A stretch of DNA of 64,000 nucleotides from Actinacidiphila acididurans (GCF_016918855.1 NZ_JADKYB010000020.1:111306-175305), one strand, 5' to 3'; positions 28,042 through 37,986 are shown, counted from the first letter of the stretch. A program made the numbers and translations. The notes: generated from the sequence alone by a model not told the origin.

Positions 28042-28080
28042 GGCGAGGTGGTCTGCGCTTCTCAGCAGACACACCTCGCC
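28042..28080 (-). terminator. ssrA terminator
   Basis: GGCGAGGTG and GTCTGC (28042-28056) pair with their complements at 28065-28080 with one bulge. On the minus strand the stem is followed by a T-rich stretch (TTCGTCGTTTTC). It begins 11 bases past the tmRNA 3' end. Confidence 0.8.
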
Positions 28081-28090
28081 CCTCGACGAG

Positions 28091-28458
28091 TGGAGATGGC
28101 GGGAATCGAACCCGCGTCCTGTGGTGCGGAACCAGGGCTTCTCCGAGCGCAGTCCGCTGTGCTTTTCTCAGCCCCGGCGGTCACGCGGACAAGCCGCCGA
28201 CGGGCTCAGTCACTGTTTGATTTCCTGTTGAGACCCGTGACCGGTCTCAGCAGTTTAGTTCCCTAGATGATGCCAGGATCCGGGTCGGGAACAGCCCCGG
28301 GCTGACACTTCGCAAAGTCGCTACTCAGGCAGCGAGGGCGAAGGAATCGCGCTTGGTGTTGGCGATTATTGGTTTCGGCATATGGTTAACGAGATCATTG
28401 CCGCTTCCTCGGCTCGCTTCCCCTGCTTCGACATCCCCAGTCGAAACCGATCATCCCC
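28091..28458 (-). ncRNA. ssrA: Transfer-messenger RNA
   Basis: The 368-nt RNA has a tRNA-like 3' end (GGTTCGATTCCCGCC T arm, ...CATCTCCA) whose last seven bases pair with the 5' GGGGATG (one G-U). The mRNA-like part encodes the tag ANTKRDSFALAA then TGA, at 28325-28363. tmRNA rescues ribosomes stalled on truncated mRNA and tags the product for proteolysis. The tag is shorter than that of S. coelicolor as I remember it, which carries SSQQAF. CCA is not fully encoded. smpB, its essential partner, is just upstream on the same strand. Confidence 0.95.
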
Positions 28459-28479
28459 ATGTGGTGTTATCAAGGTGCA

Positions 28480-28497
28480 CCGCCCGTCACCGGGCGG
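28480..28497 (-). terminator. Short hairpin between smpB and ssrA
   Basis: CCGCCCG pairs with CGGGCGG around a TCAC loop, 88 bp past the smpB stop and 22 bp before the ssrA 5' end. It could attenuate smpB transcripts or belong to the ssrA leader. Confidence 0.4.
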
Positions 28498-28584
28498 AAC
28501 CTCTTCATTGTACGGGATCAACGCAGACCGGGGCCAGTGCATTCCTGGCGGGTCCACCCGTACGTCACCCGCGCGGGGGACCGC

Positions 28585-29064
28585 TCAGGCGCGCTGGCGA
28601 CGCCGGGCCGCGGACATCGCGCGGTCGGCCTCGCGGCGGTCCTGCTTCTCCCGCAGGGTCTGCCGCTTGTCGTACTCCTTCTTGCCCTTGGCCAGGGCGA
28701 TCTCGACCTTGACCCGGCCCTCCTTGAAGTACAGGGCGAGCGGCACCACGGTGTGGCCGGTCTCCTGGAGCTTCTGGGCGAGCTTGTCGATCTCGGAGCG
28801 GTGTAGCAGCATCTTCCGCTTGCGGCGCGCGGCGTGGTTGGTCCAGGTGCCCTGGGTGTACTCGGGGATGTGCACGTTGTACAGCCACGCCTCGCCGCCG
28901 TCGAGCTGGGCGAAGCCGTCCACCAGGGAGGCGCGGCCCAGGCGCAACGACTTCACCTCGGTACCGGTGAGCGCCAGGCCCGCCTCGTACGTGTCGAGGA
29001 TGTGGTAGTCGTGCCGCGCCTTCTTGTTCTGCGCGATCATCTTGCGACCGGTCTCTTTAGCCAT
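28585..29064 (-). CDS. smpB: SsrA-binding protein
   Basis: SmpB, 159 residues, binds tmRNA and places it in the stalled ribosome's A site. It has the conserved NKKARHDYHILDTYEAGLALTGTEVKSLR start, the RASLVDGFAQL and NVHIPEYTQGTW segments, and a basic C-terminal tail (KKEYDKRQTLREKQDRREADR) that enters the mRNA channel. The neighbouring ssrA makes this the trans-translation unit. It lies 18 bp after the S41 protease gene and may be co-transcribed with it. Confidence 0.97.
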   Translation of the reverse strand: MAKETGRKMIAQNKKARHDYHILDTYEAGLALTGTEVKSLRLGRASLVDGFAQLDGGEAWLYNVHIPEYTQGTWTNHAARRKRKMLLHRSEIDKLAQKLQETGHTVVPLALYFKEGRVKVEIALAKGKKEYDKRQTLREKQDRREADRAMSAARRRQRA

Positions 29065-29082
29065 GATCCGGCCATTGTCCCA

Positions 29083-30393
29083 CTACGAGGCCGCCCCGAG
29101 GCCAGCGAATACCTCGCGGCTGTCGGCCACGGGATCCTGGTCGCCGGGCACCTGGACGTCGGGGGTGATGCCCTTGCCGTCCACCTCGCGGCCGTCTGGC
29201 AGCGTGTAGTGGCCGACGGTGAGCTCGGCGACCGACCCGTCCGGCAGCGCGCTGGGCATCTGGACCGTGCCCTTGCCGAAGGTGCGCGAGCCCATGACGA
29301 CGGCCCGCCCCCGGTCCTGGAGGGCTCCGGCCAGCATCTCGGCCGCGCTCATGGTGCCGCCGTCGACCAGCACCACCAGCGGCGTGCCGGTGTCGCCGCC
29401 GCCGGCCGCGTACAGGGCGTGCTGCCGGCCGTCGACGTCGTACGTGGCCACCAGGCCGCCGTCGAGGAAGGCGGAGGCGACCGCGACGGCCTCGGTGACC
29501 AGGCCGCCGGAATTGCCGCGCAGGTCGAGCAGGACGCCGTGGCGCGCGCCGCGGACCGCCTGCCGTACCTGTGCGCCCACCCCACGGGTGAAGGCGTCGA
29601 TCTTGACGACGGTGGGGCCGTCCGTCTCCCGGGTGACGGTGACGGCCTCGGTGGCGAGGGTGGCACGCCGCAGGGTGACGGACCACGCGCTGCGGCCGCG
29701 TTCCATCGCGAGGGTGACGGTGCTGCCCGGCTGGTTGTCGCCGCGCAGGTCGGCCACCACCTCGGTGACGGCGAGGCCGGTGCAGTGCGTGGCGCCGATG
29801 GCGGCGATGACGTCGCCGACCTGGACGCCGGCCCGGCCGGCCGGGCTGCCCTGCTGGACCCGGGCGACCTGGATGCGGCCGCCGTCGATCCGCCGCACCC
29901 ACAGGCCGACCCCGACGTACCGGCCGTCGAGGGCCTGCTGGAGCCCCGCGTACTCCTGGGCGGTGTAGAACGACGACCAGCGGTCGCCGCTGCGGCTGAC
30001 CAGCTTCTCCACGACCTGCGGGCCGACCGTGCCGGACGCGATCTCGGCCGCGATCCGCGCGGTGTCGGCGGCGGCCCGGCCGTCGTCGCCGCCACTGGAG
30101 CTGTCGGTGCCGGTGTCCGCGCCACCGTCGGTGCCGGTGCCCGTACCGCTGTCGGCCGGCTTCCCGGTGCCGCTGCCCGGCGCGGTGGCCCGGGGCGCGA
30201 TCCGGCGCGCGCCCGCCGCGTCGGCAACGGTGGCGATACGGGCGGAGGTCCCGCCGTGCGACCGCTGGCCGCCGGCCGGTTCGGCGAAACTGCCCGCCGC
30301 GGCGCCGGTCGCCAGCATGGTGCCGAACACCAATGTCAGGGTGGCCCCGCGGCGAATGCGGCGGGGCGTCCCGAACAGCGACGGGCCGGACAT
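29083..30393 (-). CDS. S41-family C-terminal processing protease with PDZ domain
   Basis: A 436-residue protease with an N-terminal signal/anchor (hydrophobic, residues 10-35), a Ser/Thr/Gly-rich linker, a PDZ domain (residues 160-240, GRIQVARVQQGSPAGRAGVQVGDVI) and the tail-specific protease core. The catalytic Ser lies in DGGTMSAAEMLAG near residue 344 and the catalytic Lys in TFGKGTVQ near residue 370; GNSGGLV and the C-terminal TPDVQVPGD also fit. It probably degrades or trims extracytoplasmic proteins. The Lys-Ser dyad, unlike a classical triad, is characteristic of the family. Neighbouring ftsX and smpB are on the same strand. Confidence 0.9.
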   Translation of the reverse strand: MSGPSLFGTPRRIRRGATLTLVFGTMLATGAAAGSFAEPAGGQRSHGGTSARIATVADAAGARRIAPRATAPGSGTGKPADSGTGTGTDGGADTGTDSSSGGDDGRAAADTARIAAEIASGTVGPQVVEKLVSRSGDRWSSFYTAQEYAGLQQALDGRYVGVGLWVRRIDGGRIQVARVQQGSPAGRAGVQVGDVIAAIGATHCTGLAVTEVVADLRGDNQPGSTVTLAMERGRSAWSVTLRRATLATEAVTVTRETDGPTVVKIDAFTRGVGAQVRQAVRGARHGVLLDLRGNSGGLVTEAVAVASAFLDGGLVATYDVDGRQHALYAAGGGDTGTPLVVLVDGGTMSAAEMLAGALQDRGRAVVMGSRTFGKGTVQMPSALPDGSVAELTVGHYTLPDGREVDGKGITPDVQVPGDQDPVADSREVFAGLGAAS

Positions 30394-30416
30394 GGGCGGA
30401 AGTCTAGGCCAGAAAC

Positions 30417-30505
30417 GGGCGGCGTACGGAAGGTTGCCCGTGACGTGGCGTACACCACGCCTGCGCGCGCCGGTCGGTACCGACCGGTCCTTCCGTACGC
30501 CGCCC
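30417..30505. repeat. Large inverted repeat between ftsX and the S41 protease
   Basis: GGGCGGCGTACGGAAGG at 30417-30433 is perfectly matched by its complement at 30489-30505. Inside, CCGGTCGGTACCGACCGG forms a second palindrome at about 30470-30487, and CCCGTGACGT occurs both at 30437 and just after the right arm. The gap carries no gene and this structure probably ends ftsEX transcription and/or controls the protease promoter. Confidence 0.6.
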
Positions 30506-30574
30506 GTGACGTACCGTCAGGAAATCCAGGTCCGGGGCCGGGCCCGGCAGGTGCGCGGCCGGGCCCCGACCGGC

Positions 30575-31492
30575 TCAGACCTTCAAGTACCGCCGCAGCG
30601 CGATGAACGCGGCCAGCGCCGGCATCAGGACGCCGATGAGCAGCACCAACGGCAGCACGGTGACCACCGCGTCCCAGCCGATGAAGGACACCAGCGGGAT
30701 CTTCTCCTGGAGCCGCAGCCCCTTGTCGATCAGGAAGTAGCGGCCGCCGAGCAGCATCGCGCAGGCCAGTGCGGCGCCCACCAGGCCGGCGAAGGCGGCC
30801 TCGGCGATGAACGGCATCTGGATGTAGAAACTCGACGCGCCGACCAGCCGCATGATGCCCGTCTCACGCCGTCGGCTGAACGCCGAGACGCGCACGGTGT
30901 TGACGATCAGCAGCATGGCGACGGTGAGCATGAAGGCGAGCACCACGTACGCGACTCTGGTCATGCCGTTGAGCAGGTCGAAGAGGTTCTGCAGCACCTT
31001 GCGCTGGTCCTCGACCGTCTGGATGCCGGGCCGGCCGGCGAAGGCGCTGGCCACGATCTCGAACTTCGTCGGGTCCTTGAGCTTGACCCGGTAGTTCTCC
31101 TGCATCTGGTCCGGAGTGACGGTGCTGGCCAGCGGGTTGCCCTTGAACTGCTCCTGGTACCGCTTGTACGCCTGCTCGGCCGACTCGTAATAGACCCGCT
31201 CCACGACCGGCAGCTTCTTCAGGTCGGCCAGGATCGACTTCTTCTGGTCGTCGGTCACCGCACCCTTGTCGCAACTCGGCGTCGTGCTCGCGTCCGCCTT
31301 GTTGCACATGTAGATGGTGACCTGAACCTTGTCGTACCAGTAGCCCTTCATCGCGTTGACCTGCTTGTTGGCGAGCAGGGCGCCACCCGTGAGGGCGAGC
31401 GAGAGCGCCACGGAGATGATGACGGCGAAGGTCATCGTGAGATTGCGGCGCAGGCCGACACCGATCTCCGACAGGACGAACTGGAGACGCAT
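30575..31492 (-). CDS. ftsX: Cell division protein FtsX
   Basis: A 305-residue permease-like protein with four transmembrane helices (about residues 22-42, 180-205, 220-245 and 275-295). An extracytoplasmic loop between the first two contains two Cys (NKADASTTPSCDK). With FtsE it forms an ABC-type complex that transmits ATP hydrolysis to peptidoglycan hydrolases at the septum. RMRLVGASSFYIQMPF and RRRETGIMRLVGAS match the cytoplasmic coupling loop. ATG 31492 has AGGAAC 9 bases upstream. It is the last gene of the ftsE-ftsX pair. Confidence 0.93.
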   Translation of the reverse strand: MRLQFVLSEIGVGLRRNLTMTFAVIISVALSLALTGGALLANKQVNAMKGYWYDKVQVTIYMCNKADASTTPSCDKGAVTDDQKKSILADLKKLPVVERVYYESAEQAYKRYQEQFKGNPLASTVTPDQMQENYRVKLKDPTKFEIVASAFAGRPGIQTVEDQRKVLQNLFDLLNGMTRVAYVVLAFMLTVAMLLIVNTVRVSAFSRRRETGIMRLVGASSFYIQMPFIAEAAFAGLVGAALACAMLLGGRYFLIDKGLRLQEKIPLVSFIGWDAVVTVLPLVLLIGVLMPALAAFIALRRYLKV

Positions 31493-31537
31493 TCTTGCTG
31501 GTTCCTTTCCGTGGGTCCGCGGGCGTACGAGCGATTG

Positions 31538-32227
31538 CTAGTGCTGGTAGCCGTAGACACCGCGCGACTGGTCGCGGACCAGTCGTCCCTTCTCCAGTTC
31601 GATGACGCGCTTGCGCATCTGGTCGACGATGTTCTGGTCGTGGGTGGCCATCACCACGGTGGTGCCCGTCCGGTTGATCCGGTCGAGCAGCCGCATGATG
31701 CCGACCGACGTCTGGGGGTCCAGGTTTCCGGTCGGCTCGTCGGCGATCAGCAGCATCGGGCGGTTGACGAAGGCCCGCGCAATGGCCACGCGCTGCTGCT
31801 CACCACCGGACAGCTCGCCCGGCATGCGGTCCTCCTTGCCGGCCAGGCCGACCAGGTCGAGGACTTCGGGCACCGTCTTGCGGATGGTGCCACGGGGCTT
31901 GCCGATCACTTCGAGGGCGAAGGCCACGTTCTCGGCGACGGTCTTGTTGGGCAGGAGGCGGAAGTCCTGGAACACGGTGCCGAGCTGGCGCCGCATGTGC
32001 GGCACCTTCCAGTTCGACAGCCGAGCGAGGTCCTTGCCGAGGACGTGCACCGCACCGGTGTCCGTCCGCTCCTCACGCAGGATCAGCCGCAGGAAGGTCG
32101 ACTTTCCTGAGCCCGACGAGCCCACCAGGAAGACGAACTCCCCCTTCTCGATCTCGAGCGAGACGTCCCGCAGGGCGGGATGGTTCTGTTTGGGGTAGGT
32201 CTTGGTGACGCTGTCGAATCGGATCAC
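31538..32227 (-). CDS. ftsE: Cell division ATP-binding protein FtsE
   Basis: A 229-residue ABC ATPase. Walker A is GSSGSGKST (residues 36-44), signature LSGGEQQRVA, Walker B LLIADEPTGN, and MATHDQNIVD the switch His. FtsE binds FtsX and drives septal wall remodelling. The GTG at 32227 (VIRFDSV) is chosen by homology; upstream sequence in frame is not conserved-looking. FtsX follows 45 bp downstream. It is divergent from the small zinc-ribbon gene. Confidence 0.93.
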   Translation of the reverse strand: MIRFDSVTKTYPKQNHPALRDVSLEIEKGEFVFLVGSSGSGKSTFLRLILREERTDTGAVHVLGKDLARLSNWKVPHMRRQLGTVFQDFRLLPNKTVAENVAFALEVIGKPRGTIRKTVPEVLDLVGLAGKEDRMPGELSGGEQQRVAIARAFVNRPMLLIADEPTGNLDPQTSVGIMRLLDRINRTGTTVVMATHDQNIVDQMRKRVIELEKGRLVRDQSRGVYGYQH

Positions 32228-32537
32228 GTTCGCACCAGGGTTGCGGGGATGAGCGGATAGGGGATGTGGGGGCGACACTACGCGAACGGCGAGCGGGCGC
32301 GCAGTCGCCGGAGGGCGTTGGTGGCTTTGCCCACAGGGCATCTTTGGACAAAGAGCGGCAAAGGACTACGGAGATTCGTGCGCCTGTGCGCTTGCGTTCC
32401 GGGCGGTTTCGGAGGGCGGGGCGCCGAATCGGGCCGGAACTGGCACAGTGGAAGAAGGGGGTGCGGGAGTAGACCGCACAAGGCGCGGGAACCATTTCGG
32501 CACCCGGCGCGTTTCACCGGACGGAGGAGGAGATCGG

Positions 32538-32729
32538 ATGACATCCGACCGACTGGTGTGTGCGAACTGCGCCGGTCCTGTGAGTGAGGGCCGCTGCCCG
32601 GTCTGCCGTGCCAACCGCGAGCGGCTCCAGCAGGAGAACCCCTGGTCCGCCTTGACCCCGGCAACCCTGATTGCCCTGGTCGTGGCGCTGCTGGCAGTCG
32701 TTCTGGTCGTGGAGCACGCCACAGCCTGA
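32538..32729 (+). CDS. Small zinc-ribbon-like single-span membrane protein
   Basis: A 63-residue protein: an N-terminal cluster of paired Cys (VCANCAGPVSEGRCPVCRANR, two CxxC motifs, probable Zn binding) and a C-terminal helix LIALVVALLAVVLVVEH that spans the membrane. The GGAGGAGG 7 bases before the ATG is strong. I do not recognise its function, but the position between ftsE and prfB is shared with Streptomyces relatives. It diverges from ftsE and ends at a hairpin. Confidence 0.75.
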   Translation: MTSDRLVCANCAGPVSEGRCPVCRANRERLQQENPWSALTPATLIALVVALLAVVLVVEHATA

Positions 32730-32737
32730 GCAAATGG

Positions 32738-32773
32738 CGGCCCGGCCCCTCGTATTGTCGAGGAGCCGGGCCG
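32738..32773. terminator. Bidirectional terminator
   Basis: CGGCCCGGC pairs with GCCGGGCCG and, past a C-A mismatch, CCTCG pairs with CGAGG around a TATTGT loop; TCGCTTT follows. It sits between the small membrane protein and the convergent cell-surface gene. Confidence 0.8.
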
Positions 32774-32821
32774 TCGCTTTGTGTTGACACTCGGCCACTT
32801 TGCGTGCCGAGGGCCGGTCGG

Positions 32822-33802
32822 TCAGGCCGCGGTGCGGCGGTTGACCAGACGCGGGGTGAGCCGGAAGCCGACGCCGCCCGCGATCAGGGTGGCGGCACCG
32901 ATGATCATGAAGGTGGTGCCGTTGGAACCGGTCTCGGCGAGCTGCTGAGTGGTCTTGGCCTGCGTGACCGGGGTGGTGTTGTCGGTACCGGGGTTGTTGT
33001 TCCCGCAGTCGACGCTGTCACCGGTCAGGGTGCAGGTGTTGCCGTTGCCGCCGGAGGTGGAAGAACCGCTCGAGCCGGTCGAACCGCCGGAGACCGTACC
33101 GGAACCGCCGGAGGTGGAACTGCCGCCGCTGCTGCCGCTGCCCGAACCGCCGGTGGAGGAGGTCCCACCGGTCGCGGACGAGGAGCCGCCACTGTTGCCG
33201 CTGCCGCCGGAGTTGCCACCGGTGCTCGCGTTCCCGCCGGAGTTGGCGTTCCCACCACTGTTGGCGTTGCCACCGGAGTTCACGTTCCCGCCGGAGTTGG
33301 CGTTGCCACCGCTGTTGGCGTTGCCGCCATTGTCGGAACCACCGTCCGAATTGCCGCCGATGCTGACGGTCCCGCCGATGGTGACAGACCCGCCGTCGGT
33401 GGTCGTGGAACCACCGTCGGTCGTGCTCGAACCACCGTCCGTCGTGGTCGAGCCACCATCCGTGGTGCTCGAACCACCGTCGGTCGTGCTCGAACCACCG
33501 TCCGTGGTGGTGGACCCGCCATCGGTCGTGGTCGTGCCACCGTCCGTGGTGGTGGACCCGCCGTCCGTCGTGGTCGTGCCACCGTCCGTGGTGGTGTCGC
33601 CACCACCGGTCGTCGTGGTGCTGCTGCTTTCGCCCAGGCTGGTGTTGCCCTGGTCGTCGGCGCCAAGGGTGACCTTGAGGTGGACACCGCTGTCGTTCGT
33701 CACGGCCTGCGCCGCACCCACGGCCGTCAAGGACGCACCCGCGGCGATGACCGCGGCCGCGGCGATACGGGTGACGCGCAGCCTTGTGTTGCGCTTGCTC
33801 AT
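32822..33802 (-). CDS. LAETG sortase-anchored surface protein with TDGG and NSGGN repeats
   Basis: A 326-residue secreted protein. A signal peptide (RIAAAAVIAAGASLTAVGAAQA) is followed by about twelve TTTDGG/STTDGG hexapeptide repeats (residues 58-140), a Gly-rich stretch of NSGGN repeats (residues 150-205), Ser/Thr/Gly repeats and a cluster of two Cys-containing segments (NTCTLTGDSVDCGNN). At the end come LAETGSNGTTFMIIGAATLIAGGVGF and a positive tail: a class E sortase signal (LAxTG) for covalent attachment to the wall. The repeats suggest a rod or stalk. No homology to a known adhesin was recognised. It is opposite the divergent prfB region. Confidence 0.88.
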   Translation of the reverse strand: MSKRNTRLRVTRIAAAAVIAAGASLTAVGAAQAVTNDSGVHLKVTLGADDQGNTSLGESSSTTTTGGGDTTTDGGTTTTDGGSTTTDGGTTTTDGGSTTTDGGSSTTDGGSSTTDGGSTTTDGGSSTTDGGSTTTDGGSVTIGGTVSIGGNSDGGSDNGGNANSGGNANSGGNVNSGGNANSGGNANSGGNASTGGNSGGSGNSGGSSSATGGTSSTGGSGSGSSGGSSTSGGSGTVSGGSTGSSGSSTSGGNGNTCTLTGDSVDCGNNNPGTDNTTPVTQAKTTQQLAETGSNGTTFMIIGAATLIAGGVGFRLTPRLVNRRTAA

Positions 33803-33985
33803 CGCTCAAGAACCCCCAGTTGAATGCTGCTTCGGGCTGCGCTGCCATGGAGCTGGCGGATGTCACTGCGGGAACTCGGTGTGCGCTTCGCCCCCCGTGT
33901 GCCTACGCCTCAGTTGTGCGCATGCCGCGCAACACCCTTGTGGTTTTACCGGGCAGCGTCAAGGTCGTTAGGCGGGAATGCAGGC

Positions 33986-34012
33986 GAAGTGCCCGCTTTT
34001 GGCGGGCACTTC
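33986..34012 (-). terminator. prfB terminator
   Basis: GAAGTGCCCGC and its complement form an 11-bp perfect stem around a TTTTG loop, 71 bp past the prfB stop. The rest of the 33,803-34,083 gap shows nothing else clear. Confidence 0.75.
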
Positions 34013-34083
34013 TGCACAGCTCTGTGACATGGAACGCGCCCGCGCGGGGGGAAATGGTGTTGCGCGGGGGGTACGAGGGGCCG

Positions 34084-35199
<1,116 letters not shown>

Positions 35200-35724
35200 C
35201 CCACCAGCCTACCGGCTGGGTGAACGGACGGACCCCGCCGCCGCGAGGCCCTGCCCGGGCCAGGGGTTTCGCGGGGGGCCGGGGGGCGGCGGGGGCCTGG
35301 GGCGGCGCGGCTCACCGGCTCCGGCGCGGTCGGCCGGCCGACCGTCCGCAGGCGGACTGCCGCGGTCCGGACGTGGGGCCGGGACCGTGAGGCCGGGACC
35401 GTGAGGCCGGCACCGTGAGGCCGGCACCGTGGGGCCGGGACCGTGAGGCCGGGACCGGGCGGTCGACCCGCGCGGGGGCGCTGCGGAGGCGCGGGCGCCG
35501 GCCGCCGGGGCCCGGTCATCGGGCGGACCGACCGCCCGGAGGTACGGCGGGCCGACGGCCCGAATCGCCCGGCCGCGCGCAGCGCGCACCGCCCGGTCCG
35601 GTGCTCAGCGCGCGCCATGCAGATCGCCGAGCCCGAGGCCCGCGGCCGGTACGGGCCGCATGACGCGGGGCGGCACCCGGTGGTGCCGCGCACACCGTCC
35701 GGTCCCGCGCCCCGCGCGAAAGCT
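35200..35724. repeat. 525-bp gap with a six-copy 14-bp tandem repeat
   Basis: Six near-identical 14-mers, mostly GGACCGTGAGGCCG or GCACCGTGAGGCCG, run head to tail at 35,382-35,465. The rest is extremely GC-rich with no supported gene. The region separates prfB from the first kinase gene's stop. Confidence 0.75.
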
Positions 35725-37986
35725 TCAGATCGTCGCCGTCGCCCGCAGCAGGGTGCCGTGCGGGCTGAGGGCGAAGATCGCCAGGGTGCGGCCGTCGGCG
35801 GCGGTGCCGGGGGGGCCGGAGAGGGTGGCGGGCAGGGGGGCGCTGGACCAGGTGCCGGCGGCGCCCGCGGCCTGGGCGCCGCCGGCGAAGACGTAGATGC
35901 GACCGTCGGCGGCGACCGCGTCGGGGCGGGTGCCGGCGGCCAGGCCGGTGACCACGACGGCGGGCCGCCAGGCGGCGCCGGAGTAGGGCAGCCGCAGCAC
36001 CGCGCCGTCGGCCTTGCGGACCACGAAGGCGTCCAGCATGCCGGTGCCCCGGGAGACCAGGGCGGGCGCGGCGGTGATCCGCCCGGCGGTGGGGACCAAT
36101 GCCCAGGCGTTCCACCGGCCGTCCACCAGGGAGGCGGTGACCAGGTCGCCGCCGACCCGGCCGACCAGGTCGATCCGGCCGGGCGCGGAGGAGGCGGCGG
36201 CCGGCGCCGCGTCGAAGTGGGTCCGCTCGTCCACCTGGGACCAGGCGTTCCAGACCCCGTAGGACAGGGTCCGCCGGTAGAGCAGGCCGTCGGTGCCGAG
36301 CGCGAACAGGTCGATCCGGCCGGGCCGGGAGGAGGCCACCGCGGGGTCGGCCGCCACGTTTATGCCGGTCAGCCGGTGCCACGCACCGTAACCGGAGCCG
36401 TCGTGGACCACGTACCAGACGCTGCGGTCGGCGCCGCGGGCGAAGACGTACGTGGCGCCGTCCACGGTGAGCACGCGCGGGCCGCCGGTGAGGGTGACGC
36501 CGGGGGCGGGCGCGTCGCGCGGGTACGACCACTGCGGCAGGGCGACGGGCGCGCCGGTGCGGCCCTGCGGGGAGGGGTCGCCCGCGGTGGGCGCGGTCGG
36601 GGTGGTGCCGTTGCCGGTGGCCTCGTGGCCCGTGGTGCCGTGGCCGGTGCCGGCGTCCGGGCCGGGGGCCGGCAGCTGGTCGTCGCGCGAGGTGCCGGGG
36701 CCGGAGCCGGTGGAGGAGCCGGCCGAGGCGATGCCCCAGCCGCCGATGCCGGCCACCGCGAGGGCCGCCGCCGCGGCCGCGGCGAGCTTGATCCGGCGCT
36801 GGCGCAGCGCGTCGGAGACCGCCCGATGCCGGGGGCTGGCCGGGCGGCCGGGCGCCGAGGCGCGGGCGGCCTTGCCGAACACGCCGGTACCGGTGCCGGC
36901 GCCGCCCTGTCCGCCCTTGCCGCCGCGCCCGCCGGCGCCGAAACCGGCCAGTTCCTCGGCGGTGGGCAGCTTGATGCTGGTGTGGGTGTCCCGGCTGGAG
37001 TCGGGCGCGGTGCCGCGCACCAGGGGTACGGCGCCGCGCCTGCGGTACGGCGGGGCGGCGGGCGGCGCGGGGTCCGTGGCGGGGGCCGGGCCGGGCTCGT
37101 CGTCGTACGGGCCCTCTGCGGCGCCGTCCGGGCCGGGCGCGTCGATCTCCAGCGCGGGCACCCCGGCCAGCTGCGGCAGCAGGGCCCGCAGCCGCGCGCC
37201 GAGCTCGGCCGCGGTGAGCCGGGAGGCCGGGGCCTTGGCCAGGCACTGGGCGAGGATCTGCCACAGCTCGCCGGGCAGGTCGGGCAGCGGCTGCACGGTC
37301 TCGGTGACGTGCCGGCGCAGCACCGCCCCGGGGTGGCCGCCGCCGAACGGCGTGAAGCCGGCCAGCAGCTCGTACAGCACCGTGGCCAGCGCGTAGATGT
37401 CCACGGAGGCGCGCGGCGGCAGGCCCTCGATGATCTCGGGGGCCAGGTAGTCGGGGGTGCCGATGATCCGGGTGGCGCGGGTGCGGCGCGGGGAGTCCAC
37501 CAGGCGGGCGATGCCGAAGTCGGTGAGCAGCGCGGGCGGGGCGCCGCCGGGGCCGGCCGGGGCAGCGGAGTCCAGCAGGACGTTCTCCGGCTTGACGTCG
37601 CGGTGCACCACACCGGCGGCGTGCGCGGCGGCGAGGCCGTCGGCGACGTCCGCGGCGATGGCGGTGGCGGCCTCGGGGGTCAGCCGGCGGTCCCGCTCCA
37701 GCCGGGAGCGCAGGTCGGTGCCGCGGACCAGGTCCATCACCAGGGCCAGGTCGCTGCCGTCCACCACCAGGTCGCGGATGCCGACGATGTGCGGGTGCTC
37801 CAGGGAGAGCAGCGCGGTGCGCTCCTGCACGAAGCGGCCGACCAGGTCCTGGTCGGAGGCGAGGTCCTCGCGCAGCAGTTTGATGGCGACCGGGCCCTCG
37901 GGGCCCTCGCCGAGCCACACCGTGCCCGCGGATCCCCGCCCGAGCACCTGGTGGGCGGTGTACCGGCTGCCGATCTTCCTGGCCAA
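35725..37986 (-). CDS. pkaB: Membrane Ser/Thr kinase with C-terminal lectin-like beta-propeller (PkaB-like)
   Basis: A 753-residue kinase. Residues 8-270 form a Hanks-type kinase domain: GRGSAGTVW, VAIKLL with catalytic Lys, HRDVKPENVL, DFGIAR and GTPDYLAPE. A juxtamembrane region and one transmembrane helix (about 399-422) precede a Gly/Thr-rich linker and an extracellular domain of about 250 residues with four or five repeats of the PLL/DUF346 propeller type (for example ADPAVASSRPGRIDLFALGTDGLLYRRTL and AAPAAASSAPGRIDLVGR). So an outside ligand, perhaps sugar, may be sensed. The start is TTG at 37986, 6 bases after GGAGAG. S. coelicolor PkaB/PkaA are adjacent in the same order; the symbol is by synteny and is tentative. 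Confidence 0.83.
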   Translation of the reverse strand: MARKIGSRYTAHQVLGRGSAGTVWLGEGPEGPVAIKLLREDLASDQDLVGRFVQERTALLSLEHPHIVGIRDLVVDGSDLALVMDLVRGTDLRSRLERDRRLTPEAATAIAADVADGLAAAHAAGVVHRDVKPENVLLDSAAPAGPGGAPPALLTDFGIARLVDSPRRTRATRIIGTPDYLAPEIIEGLPPRASVDIYALATVLYELLAGFTPFGGGHPGAVLRRHVTETVQPLPDLPGELWQILAQCLAKAPASRLTAAELGARLRALLPQLAGVPALEIDAPGPDGAAEGPYDDEPGPAPATDPAPPAAPPYRRRGAVPLVRGTAPDSSRDTHTSIKLPTAEELAGFGAGGRGGKGGQGGAGTGTGVFGKAARASAPGRPASPRHRAVSDALRQRRIKLAAAAAAALAVAGIGGWGIASAGSSTGSGPGTSRDDQLPAPGPDAGTGHGTTGHEATGNGTTPTAPTAGDPSPQGRTGAPVALPQWSYPRDAPAPGVTLTGGPRVLTVDGATYVFARGADRSVWYVVHDGSGYGAWHRLTGINVAADPAVASSRPGRIDLFALGTDGLLYRRTLSYGVWNAWSQVDERTHFDAAPAAASSAPGRIDLVGRVGGDLVTASLVDGRWNAWALVPTAGRITAAPALVSRGTGMLDAFVVRKADGAVLRLPYSGAAWRPAVVVTGLAAGTRPDAVAADGRIYVFAGGAQAAGAAGTWSSAPLPATLSGPPGTAADGRTLAIFALSPHGTLLRATATI

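Noticed and set aside
35382..35465. CRISPR array
   Set aside because: The 14-mers are contiguous with no spacers, and no cas genes are present.
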